A DNA stretch of 64,000 bases, taken from contig NZ_AUIH01000002.1 in assembly GCF_000423605.1 (NCBI RefSeq), forward strand, positions 62,001 through 126,000, written 5' to 3'. Below are positions 38,995 through 47,230 of this stretch, piece after piece. Origin of the DNA: Saccharospirillum impatiens DSM 12546 (lineage in GTDB: Bacteria; Pseudomonadota; Gammaproteobacteria; Pseudomonadales; Natronospirillaceae). The notes beneath the pieces are model-generated. The model saw only the letters and a program-made list of their open reading frames with translations. It was not told where the DNA came from and made no database searches. The first letter of the stretch is position 1. Every line of letters begins with the position of its first letter. The translations under genes were made by a program, and so were the position numbers.

Positions 38995-40512
38995 ATGCAA
39001 ATCAACAGTGAAAGCCTGAGATTCATTCTCGGCATCAAAGTCAAACAACACCGCCAGGCGGCCGGCTTATCGCTCAAGCAACTGGGCGAACGCACGTCAC
39101 TGTCGATTTCCTATTTGAGTGAGATCGAAAAGGGCAAAAAGTACCCCAAACCGGAAAAAATCATTCAATTGGCGCAGGGGCTCGGCATATCCTTCGACGA
39201 ACTGGTCTCGCTGCAACTCGATGACGAATTGAACCCCGTCACAGCCCTACTGAACTCCCCATTGTTCAACGACTTCCCACTTAAGCAATTTGGTATTGGC
39301 CTGTCAGATGTGTTCGATCTGGTCACCGACTCCCCGAGTAAAGCCGGCGCCTTCGTTCGTACACTGCTCGAAATTGGTCGCGGTTACGATATGCAAGTCG
39401 AGCATTTCTTGCTGGCTTCGCTGCGTTCCTACCAAAAGATGCACCTCAACTACTTTGAAGAAATTGAGGGGCAGGCCGAAGCCTTCAGGGCAAAGTTCCC
39501 GGCAACAGATCCGGTAATCAGCCTCGCCTGGCTGGAGTCGTTCCTGTTCGATCACTATCAATGCCGGGTCAGTTACGACGATTTTTCCGCGACACCCGAA
39601 CTCCAGACTTTGCGCTCACTCTGCGTTTCGCCCAACAAGCTGGTGGTCAATTCCAAACTGATGCCGCAACAGCAAAAGTTCGTGCTGGCCAAAGAGATCG
39701 GTTACCGGTTTCTCGAGTTGGAGGAGCGTGCCCTGACGTCATCCTGGATCAAGGTAGAATCGTTCGAGCAGGTTCATAACAACTTCAGAGCCTCCTATTT
39801 TGCCGGTGCCCTGCTCATTCCCGAGGCCAAACTGCTCACTGACCTGAAAGCCTGGCTGGCCAACAAAGCGTTTGATGGCGAGGCTCTTAGCCAGATGATG
39901 GATCGTTATGACGCCACCCCGGAAATGTTTGTGTATCGCATGTCGCAACTGATGCCCCATCACTTCGGCCTGCACAAGATGCATTACATGCGTCTGCACA
40001 ACAAAGCCGGCGTCGACCAGTTCCACATTGCCAAAGAACTCAATACCACTACCGTGTTCACGCCCCGTGGCATTGGCCCGAGTGAACACCACTGCCGGCG
40101 CTGGGTGGCCATAGGCTTGCTCAACGAAGTCGGCGAACGCCAGGCAGCCGGAGAGACCCCAAAGCTGGCGATTGCGGCACAACGCAGTCACTTCATCGCC
40201 CAGAATCAGACCTTCTTCAACATCGCCGTCGTGCGCCCACTGTCGTTGGGGCAAAACAGCAATACCGGCATGGCCCTTGGGTTCCTGATAGATGACCGGT
40301 TCAATGATACAGTGGCCTTCAGCGAAGACCCGGCCGTGCCACAGATGGATGTTCACGAAACCTGTGAGCGCTGCCCACTGACCGATTGCGCCAGCCGTGT
40401 CGCCGAGCCGACTTTGCACACAAGCCAGCAACAGCAACTCGACCGGGAGCACGCTTTGCAGAGCTACCTCGACCAACACCAAGCCACTTCAACACTGCAG
40501 GATTCGCACTGA
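38995..40512 (+). CDS. XRE-family regulator, ScfR/RamB type (short-chain fatty-acyl regulator)
   Basis: A 505-residue regulator with an N-terminal helix-turn-helix of the XRE type (IKVKQHRQAAGLSLKQLGER, SLSISYLSEIEKGKKYPKPE), a central IrrE-like domain, and a C-terminal domain ending in a cysteine cluster CERCPLTDCASR, as in RamB/ScfR proteins that sense short-chain acyl-CoA or control acetate and propionate use. The metallopeptidase HExxH is degenerate (VLAKEIGYRFLELE), so protease activity is unlikely. GGAAGG precedes the ATG at 38995. Its stop directly abuts the minC start (TGA-ATG), an unexpected link to division-site control. Confidence 0.85.
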   Translation: MQINSESLRFILGIKVKQHRQAAGLSLKQLGERTSLSISYLSEIEKGKKYPKPEKIIQLAQGLGISFDELVSLQLDDELNPVTALLNSPLFNDFPLKQFGIGLSDVFDLVTDSPSKAGAFVRTLLEIGRGYDMQVEHFLLASLRSYQKMHLNYFEEIEGQAEAFRAKFPATDPVISLAWLESFLFDHYQCRVSYDDFSATPELQTLRSLCVSPNKLVVNSKLMPQQQKFVLAKEIGYRFLELEERALTSSWIKVESFEQVHNNFRASYFAGALLIPEAKLLTDLKAWLANKAFDGEALSQMMDRYDATPEMFVYRMSQLMPHHFGLHKMHYMRLHNKAGVDQFHIAKELNTTTVFTPRGIGPSEHHCRRWVAIGLLNEVGERQAAGETPKLAIAAQRSHFIAQNQTFFNIAVVRPLSLGQNSNTGMALGFLIDDRFNDTVAFSEDPAVPQMDVHETCERCPLTDCASRVAEPTLHTSQQQQLDREHALQSYLDQHQATSTLQDSH

Positions 40513-41193
40513 ATGACCGACACCAAACCCCTGGCCGTTCGCGCACGCATGCTGCCCATACAACGGCTCATTATCGAACACCTCGACCCGGGCAGTTTCG
40601 CCCAACGACTGACCGACAAACTGGAGCAGGCACCCGCCCTGTTCAACCGGGCACCGGTGGCACTGGATATCGGTGCGGTACTGGCTGAACTGACCGATAA
40701 CTCACTGCAACAAATGCTGGACCACGCACGCGAGCAACGCCTGGTCGTGTTCGCCCTGGCAGGACCCAAAGATGCCCTAACCCCCTGGTGCGAACGCTTT
40801 AATCTGGCCTGGGTGGACGATAAAGACCGCGCGGCACGAGCCAGCAAGACCGAAACGACACCAACAGGCCTCGAAACCCAGGTCATTCGCCAACCCGTTC
40901 GTTCAGGCCAGCAAATATACGCGCGCGGCGCTCACTTGCTGATCATGAACCAGGTCAGTTCTGGTGCCGAAGTCATCGCCGATGGCAGCATCCACGTCTA
41001 CGGTGCCCTGCGCGGCCGCGCCATAGCCGGCGTTCAGGGCGATACACTGGCCGAGATTGTCTGCCAAAACCTGGATGCCGATTTACTGGCCATCGCCGGT
41101 AACTACCAGGTCCGGGATGACTTGCACGCAGAGCCCAACCGCCCTACGCGGGTGCGATTGGAAGAAGACCAGTTGGTGATCGAACAGTTCTAA
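40513..41193 (+). CDS. minC: Septum site-determining protein MinC
   Basis: MinC blocks FtsZ ring assembly away from midcell. The 226-residue protein has an N-terminal FtsZ-inhibiting domain (about 1-105), a polar linker, and a C-terminal beta-helix domain with GAEVIADGSIHVYGALRGRA and AGVQGD that binds MinD. It starts at the base right after the upstream regulator stop, so translation may be coupled. Unlike a compact min operon, a 277-bp gap containing a repeat hairpin separates it from minD. Confidence 0.96.
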   Translation: MTDTKPLAVRARMLPIQRLIIEHLDPGSFAQRLTDKLEQAPALFNRAPVALDIGAVLAELTDNSLQQMLDHAREQRLVVFALAGPKDALTPWCERFNLAWVDDKDRAARASKTETTPTGLETQVIRQPVRSGQQIYARGAHLLIMNQVSSGAEVIADGSIHVYGALRGRAIAGVQGDTLAEIVCQNLDADLLAIAGNYQVRDDLHAEPNRPTRVRLEEDQLVIEQF

Positions 41194-41213
41194 ATCGAGC
41201 TCTACCACTAAAG

Positions 41214-41270
41214 ACTCCCTCTCCCGCCTCGCGGGAGAGGGCTGGGGAGAGGGTTCACTTCTGGTTTCGC
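41214..41270 (-). repeat. CCCTCTCCC/GGGAGAGGG repeat, inverted copy between minC and minD
   Basis: A 57-bp unit whose reverse complement matches 42703-42760 almost base for base, apart from two missing A and a few changes. It holds an 11-bp stem (CCCTCTCCCGC, loop CTC, GCGGGAGAGGG; 41217-41241), 23 bases after the minC stop. Repeats of this kind are dispersed intergenic palindromes in many proteobacteria. The hairpin might dampen read-through from minC to minD, though no T run follows. Confidence 0.85.
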
Positions 41271-41470
41271 CGCATCTCAACCAACATTTTTTCCCTTATT
41301 CAGATCACTTGCAGTCGTTTACCCGCCTCTGCGACACTGGCACCCATTCACATTCAGAACGGCATCACTGAGATAGATTGGCCGCTGCCGGTAAAAAAGC
41401 GGATAATCCCGCCAAAGCTGGCTCAGCCTGCTTACTCCTGTAATAGTTAACGCATAAAGGAATCGTCATC

Positions 41471-42280
41471 TTGGCAAAGATCGTTGTCATCACCTCCGGC
41501 AAAGGCGGCGTTGGTAAAACCACCTCCAGTGCCGCCATCAGCATGGGCTTGGCCTTGCGTGGCCACAAAACCGTTGTTATCGACTTCGACATCGGCCTGC
41601 GCAACCTCGACATCATCATGAACTGCGAGCGCCGCGTCGTGTTCGACTTCGTTAACGTAATTCAACAGGAAGCCAGCCTCAACCAGGCCCTGATCAAAGA
41701 CAAACGTTGCGATAACCTCTACATCCTGCCCGCCTCCCAGACCCGCGACAAAGACGCCCTGACCAAAGAAGGCGTTAAAAAAGTGCTGGACGACCTGGCC
41801 GAGCAATTCGATTACATCGTCTGTGACTCGCCGGCCGGCATTGAGCAAGGCGCCCAGATGGCGCTTTACTATGCCGACGAGGCCATCGTCGTCACCAACC
41901 CCGAAGTCTCCTCGGTTCGGGATTCGGATCGGATACTGGGCATATTGCAAAGCAAGAGCTACCGGGCAGAGACCAACCAGCCGCCCGTTCGTGAACATCT
42001 GCTGATCACCCGGTACGACCCCGAGCGCGTGGCCCGTGGCGACATGCTCGACGTGCCCGACATCGAAGAAATTCTGGCCATCCCCTTGCTGGGCATCATT
42101 CCCGAAAGCCAGGCGGTGCTGAATGCTTCCAACAAGGGCATGCCGGTGGTCCTCGACGAAAAAAGCGATGCCGGCCAGGCGTACCTGGACACCGTCGCCC
42201 GGTTTCTGGGCGAAGAGAAACCGCACCGTTTCCTGGAAGCCCAGCGCAAAGGCTTCCTGAAACGCGTCTTTGGAGGCTGA
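41471..42280 (+). CDS. minD: Septum site-determining ATPase MinD
   Basis: MinD is a membrane-binding ATPase that carries MinC and oscillates under MinE. The 269-residue protein has the deviant Walker [10 protein letters not shown] (about 10-18), [28 protein letters not shown], and a C-terminal amphipathic membrane helix (RKGFLKRVF). The start codon is TTG, preceded by AAAGGA nine to ten bases upstream; no ATG fits, and the conserved [12 protein letters not shown] begins directly after it. minE follows with one base between the stop and start codons. Confidence 0.97.
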   Translation: MAKIVVITSGKGGVGKTTSSAAISMGLALRGHKTVVIDFDIGLRNLDIIMNCERRVVFDFVNVIQQEASLNQALIKDKRCDNLYILPASQTRDKDALTKEGVKKVLDDLAEQFDYIVCDSPAGIEQGAQMALYYADEAIVVTNPEVSSVRDSDRILGILQSKSYRAETNQPPVREHLLITRYDPERVARGDMLDVPDIEEILAIPLLGIIPESQAVLNASNKGMPVVLDEKSDAGQAYLDTVARFLGEEKPHRFLEAQRKGFLKRVFGG

Positions 42281-42281
42281 G

Positions 42282-42536
42282 ATGTCTATCTTCGATTTGT
42301 TCAGGGACAACAGCAAAGAGCCCCGATCCGCTCAAGTAGCCAAAGAGCGCTTGAAGGTCATCGTCGCCCACGAACGGCATCAGCGTAACGCACCGGACTA
42401 CTTGCCTGCCCTGCAGCGCGACATCATGGATGTGATTCGAAAGTACGTCGACATCGGCCCCGAGCAACTGCAAGTCGATGTAAACGAAGAAGGGAATTAT
42501 TCAATACTGGAAGTGAACGTTAACCTGCCCAAGTAG
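42282..42536 (+). CDS. minE: Cell division topological specificity factor MinE
   Basis: MinE stimulates MinD ATP hydrolysis and drives pole-to-pole movement. The 84-residue protein has the N-terminal membrane and anti-MinCD part ([24 protein letters not shown]) and the C-terminal dimerisation domain ([19 protein letters not shown]). The ATG at 42282 has GGAGG at a good distance inside the end of minD. Confidence 0.97.
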   Translation: MSIFDLFRDNSKEPRSAQVAKERLKVIVAHERHQRNAPDYLPALQRDIMDVIRKYVDIGPEQLQVDVNEEGNYSILEVNVNLPK

Positions 42537-42579
42537 GGCAGTTTTAACTTCAATATTCAAAGCTCAATCAAGCTGGCTG

Positions 42580-42935
42580 AGTAACATTGGACCGCGATAG
42601 CCACTCGCGCCACTGCACAAAACCCTCCTCTCCCCACCACTGGGGGAGAGAGTTAGAGACAAGGGGACGTCACAGCCGTTAGTGCTGTGTTTCGATTGGA
42701 ATGCGAAAAACCAGAAGCGAACCCTCTCCCCATCCCTCTCCCGTGGGGCGGGAGAGGGAGCCATTCGGTGGTTAAACTTAACCCGCGCCCATCGCTCGCA
42801 ACTCTGCACACCCCAGTCCTCTCTCCACCACTGGGGGAGAGAGCTAGAGAGAGGGGGACGGCGCAGCCGTTACTACTTTGGTTTCAATTGCAAAGCACAA
42901 AAAACCAGAAGTGAACCCTCTCCCGTGAGACGGTG
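42580..42935 (+). repeat. Cluster of intergenic palindromic repeats after minE
   Basis: The gene-free stretch between minE and trxB holds a degenerate tandem duplication. Unit one (about 42580-42760) and unit two (about 42784-42935) each begin with a CGCGxxCA..CTCGC block, a hairpin of the form CTCTCCCC-ACCACT-GGGGGAGAG (42627-42650; second copy 42818-42843), a GGGGACG.C.CAGCCGTTA segment and AAAACCAGAAG.GAACCCTCTCCC. Unit one also contains the 10-bp stem CCCTCTCCCG/CGGGAGAGGG at 42734-42758; unit two is cut short there. One inverted copy lies at 41214-41270. Confidence 0.85.
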
Positions 42936-42956
42936 TTTTCAGTTGGTTACCAAGCC

Positions 42957-43931
<975 letters not shown>

Positions 43932-44114
43932 TCAGAAAGTGGGGTTGAAACGGACTATTCGAACTGCGGTAAGGATGGTGGTTTCACCCGGCAAATCAAC
44001 CCCAGCAGCGCTATGGCCGCGATAATAAATAGCAATCAAAGGGGTATTGCAGACTGAGCAATCCTGAACTGGGCCACACAGCCCAGAGTAGGTTTACTCA
44101 AAGCCAGAACGGGT

Positions 44115-44939
44115 TCACCCGAAAATAGTCGCCAAAGCGATCACCACCATCCACAGAACCTGAGCGCGCTTCATCAGCGACAACACATCCTCAGGCCGCT
44201 GGGCATCCGGGTTTTCAGGCAGTGAAACTCGCAAGGAAGACTCCAGCAGCGCCCGGTCGACCAGTTCGAAATCCCGAACCCGGCGCAACCAGATGGCAAA
44301 GCTTTGTGAGAAATCGCCCACCAGCGCCAGCGACAAGGTCAACAGCCGGGCGGGAATCCAGTTAATCGCATGGTGTACCTGAACCGCCAGCGAGGCAGCA
44401 GAGTTATCTTCTGAGGGTTGTTGCGTCAGAATAGAACGAGCATGCCGGACCAGCACAACCAACAAGACACCCGATGCCCCAAACGCCACAAACCAGAACA
44501 GCGCCACGAAAAACCGCTCCAAAAGCTGATAAGCCAAACTGACGTTCAGTGCCTCATCCATCTGCTCAGAGCCACCTTCGTACAAGCCCTCTGGCAGATC
44601 AAAGGCTTCTACCGCCAGCTCATAAGCGCGATCAGACTCCCCATCAACCTGATACTGCCGATATTGCTTGAGTTGATCTACCTGGTCGCTCGACCCGAAC
44701 ACCAGAACGAGACTACCGAACCCGACCAAAAACGTCACCAGCCACAAGTCAAACCAGGCGAGAATGGCCGAGAGCAGCAAAACCGGGACAGCCATAGCCA
44801 GAACGTACACCCAAATACGGCCACCTAGACGGGTAAAAACCTGTTCCAATGGTCGGGTTGTCACGCCCTGACCCGGCATCCGGTTCCCCGACAAGCTCAG
44901 TGATACCAGCCAGGCCAGAATGGCCGCCATAAAGGTCAT
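44115..44939 (-). CDS. ampE: Membrane protein AmpE
   Basis: AmpE is an inner membrane protein related to the cobalamin-synthesis protein CbiB and named for its link to AmpC beta-lactamase induction; its reaction is not known. The 274-residue protein has about four membrane segments and family blocks FLVGFGSLVLVFGSSDQ and HHAINWIPARLLTLSLALVG. The usual partner ampD is not next to it here, but the nearby pil genes match the Pseudomonas neighbourhood ampE-ampD-nadC-pilA, so ampD and nadC appear to have moved or been replaced. Confidence 0.9.
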   Translation of the reverse strand: MTFMAAILAWLVSLSLSGNRMPGQGVTTRPLEQVFTRLGGRIWVYVLAMAVPVLLLSAILAWFDLWLVTFLVGFGSLVLVFGSSDQVDQLKQYRQYQVDGESDRAYELAVEAFDLPEGLYEGGSEQMDEALNVSLAYQLLERFFVALFWFVAFGASGVLLVVLVRHARSILTQQPSEDNSAASLAVQVHHAINWIPARLLTLSLALVGDFSQSFAIWLRRVRDFELVDRALLESSLRVSLPENPDAQRPEDVLSLMKRAQVLWMVVIALATIFG

Positions 44940-45074
44940 GATTGAGTCTCCGTTATGTCTATGCGCTCAGGTTAACACCGGATCGAGCCAGACTAAAACG
45001 CAATAGTAGCCACACTCATTAATCCAACCGCCGGAAATAGAACCAATGTATCAACGACCAGGATCACTAAAACC

Positions 45075-46478
45075 TTATACCATCCGCCCAATAAGCCAAA
45101 ATCTTGGTCCGACATCAAACTTCAAAGTCTCACCACTCATAACATTTATATATGAATGCCAAGCCAAGCTGAAGACAGTTACTATTAATAACGACACCAA
45201 AGCAAACATAATAATTCTTAAGTGGAAGCCAACTTTTAACTTTATAACCGCTTCAGACTTGAGTTGGCTGCTTTGCCATAACGCCGCCACAATAACCATG
45301 AGAAGCAGCTGACTCAGCGGCATGACTATGACACCACTGACCAAAGACAAGGCAGCCCCGCCCACCGCAGAAGCCAGCAAATAGGGTAAATAGACTGAAT
45401 CTGATTGCCCTAAAGCCTTCAGCACCCGGACAAACAGGCCAATAGAAAACAGAGTAAAACACAAGGTGGCTAGAAGCCCGTACTCATACAATAACTGCAA
45501 AAGACTGTTATGAGGATGCCCAAAAATGGTACCGATGCCTGCACTCTTATCTGCATAGCTAAAACCACCGTGCCCAAATAGCCAGTGGCCCGTCATAGCC
45601 GAGAGCAACTCCGACCACATCCCCCAGCGACCACTGGTGCTTTCTCGCATAAGTGTAGCGCCAACACTTTCACCAAACCGCCAGGCTGGTATCAAATCTA
45701 AGAAGATAATGTAAGTTACGAGACCAAAGGCCAGAATAACCACCCATCGTCGCACGAACTTAAGCGACAACGCCCGACCTCTGAACTTCCAGGTCAAATA
45801 CATAATTAGCAGAGATTCAATGAACATCGCCACAGCAGCGCCTCGTGCGCTGGAATACAGTATAAGCGCGACAGTAAAAACAGCACTGAAAAGACCCAGC
45901 TTGGACCATCTACCGGAAGGTCCGCATGCCAATGCTAGCATGAGGGGGAATAGCAATACTTGAAGCTGGTTGAAAAAACGCACATTGATAAACGCATGCT
46001 GCGTTAACACATGAATGTCCCAGGAAAACGGACTTACCATGACAAACATGAAATTCATTATTACGATCAGGTAATATGAGCCCCACACCGCAACCAACAC
46101 TTTACAGACATTCTGGATCACATCGGGGCTGAGTGTGAAAGATTGAATCAGCCCAGTCACAGTCAAACTGAATAACACCCATAGCAGGAGATCGAATAGC
46201 GCCCAATCGGAGCCGGCCAATGTTGCCGTAACTGTACTCAGCGTCAAAAAACTGATAAATCCAACCCAACAACCCACTAACAGCCTGGCTTTAGCCTGAA
46301 TTAGCAACGCTTTTCGCGCAACCGAAAACAGAGCAAGTACGCCCATCAATACCAACAGCAACCAGCGCTGGCGGTCATAAGAAGCAAAAGGCCCTGCGAT
46401 ATTGGCCAGTGTCGTTCCTAACAATATAACGACCGCCAACAAAAAAGGGGCTAACGCCCCTTTATCATATAACTTCAT
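45075..46478 (-). CDS. O-antigen ligase/polymerase-like membrane protein, pilin glycosylation candidate (TfpO-like)
   Basis: A 467-residue integral membrane protein with about ten or more helices and a Wzy_C-type core: a large loop containing ESTSGRWGMWSELLSAMTGH, then FGHPHNSLLQLLYEYGLLAT, where the conserved histidines and arginine of O-antigen ligases lie. It directly follows pilA by 26 bases, and the pilin ends in serine, the site used by TfpO/PilO ligases in Pseudomonas and Acinetobacter. So attachment of a glycan to the pilin C-terminus is likely (inference). The gene looks AT-richer than its neighbours, suggesting transfer. A terminator lies inside its first codons, and no clear Shine-Dalgarno precedes the ATG. 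Confidence 0.82.
   Translation of the reverse strand: MKLYDKGALAPFLLAVVILLGTTLANIAGPFASYDRQRWLLLVLMGVLALFSVARKALLIQAKARLLVGCWVGFISFLTLSTVTATLAGSDWALFDLLLWVLFSLTVTGLIQSFTLSPDVIQNVCKVLVAVWGSYYLIVIMNFMFVMVSPFSWDIHVLTQHAFINVRFFNQLQVLLFPLMLALACGPSGRWSKLGLFSAVFTVALILYSSARGAAVAMFIESLLIMYLTWKFRGRALSLKFVRRWVVILAFGLVTYIIFLDLIPAWRFGESVGATLMRESTSGRWGMWSELLSAMTGHWLFGHGGFSYADKSAGIGTIFGHPHNSLLQLLYEYGLLATLCFTLFSIGLFVRVLKALGQSDSVYLPYLLASAVGGAALSLVSGVIVMPLSQLLLMVIVAALWQSSQLKSEAVIKLKVGFHLRIIMFALVSLLIVTVFSLAWHSYINVMSGETLKFDVGPRFWLIGRMV
46441..46463 (-). terminator. Rho-independent terminator of pilA inside the start of the ligase gene
   Basis: On the minus strand the 8-bp stem AAAGGGGC / GCCCCTTT (loop GTTA) is followed by a run of T (46441-46446). 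It lies 42 to 64 bases past the pilA stop and within codons 6 to 13 of the ligase frame. It should end most pilA transcripts and let only read-through reach the ligase. Confidence 0.8.
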
Positions 46479-46504
46479 CTAGCTTAACCAAATAGATGCG
46501 CCAA

Positions 46505-46948
46505 TTAAGAGGTACCGCAACCTGAGGGCAGATAGTCTGATACCATGCCAGAGGTATTGCATGTCCACAATCCGTCAGTTGAGCGATCATAGTGTATGGT
46601 TACGGTGCCAGTACCGTCATCCAAACGCCCGGGGTTATCAATCGTACAAATAATAGCATCATCTGTAGCAGTGGTAGTGTTAGCGGGCGCGTTCACGGCT
46701 ATGGTACCGCAGTTACCAGTAGAGGACTGTAAACCAATATCACCTGCGGTTGGGCTAGCTGGCATTGAACCATCGTTATAAGTTATTTCATACTGAGTCT
46801 GTCCAGGACGAATATCAGCAAGTGCTGCCCCTGCCTTAGCTTTAGCCACGTAATCCTGATAAGCCGGAATCGCGATCGCGGCCAAAATACCGATAATCGC
46901 CACAACGATCATCAATTCAATCAATGTAAAACCTTGTTGCTTCTTCAT
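46505..46948 (-). CDS. pilA: Type IV pilin, major subunit PilA
   Basis: Prepilin of 147 residues; PilD cuts after Gly6 ([18 protein letters not shown]), leaving a mature protein of 141 residues with the conserved Glu5 and a hydrophobic N-terminal helix used for packing. The C-terminal disulfide loop runs between Cys132 and Cys144 (about; CNTSG...LPSGCGTS) and another Cys pair lies in the middle (GNCGT, IICTID). The last residue is serine. A sigma-54 promoter lies upstream, and the divergent pilBCD and downstream ligase complete the locus. Confidence 0.97.
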   Translation of the reverse strand: MKKQQGFTLIELMIVVAIIGILAAIAIPAYQDYVAKAKAGAALADIRPGQTQYEITYNDGSMPASPTAGDIGLQSSTGNCGTIAVNAPANTTTATDDAIICTIDNPGRLDDGTGTVTIHYDRSTDGLWTCNTSGMVSDYLPSGCGTS

Positions 46949-47012
46949 GGTCAGTCCCCTTTAAGGATCATCGTATTGGAGGCTTGGTACACCACCTTCG
47001 CCTGAACTTAAT

Positions 47013-47031
47013 CCAGCATAGAGTGTGCCAA
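47013..47031 (-). promoter_or_regulatory. Sigma-54 (RpoN) promoter of pilA
   Basis: On the minus strand the sequence TTGGCACACTCTATGCTGG has GG and GC separated by exactly ten bases, matching the -24/-12 sigma-54 pattern (TGGCAC-N5-TTGCA type). It lies about 65 to 80 bases before the pilA ATG, giving a leader of about 55 bases. In related bacteria this promoter is driven by PilS-PilR; no pilSR genes are in the window. Confidence 0.85.
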
Positions 47032-47230
47032 CTTTTGAAAACTCCATTTGCCTGCCATCTCAATCAATCTGATCTGATTTCCGTGACTGCAGACACCTTT
47101 AATGAGAACCGGAGAAGTCATCAAGTGACATTTTTTGTCACCATTATGACTTTATTTAGGCGTGGCATTCACCTTCGCCTCTTAGTTGTCTAAGCTAGAG
47201 GCATCAAACCTCTATAGAGACTCAATTAAG

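Noticed and set aside
41083-41280. Short minus-strand frame with a SPQPSPARRERE-type stretch
   Set aside because: It is the translation of the palindromic intergenic repeat and the end of minC, a common artefact.
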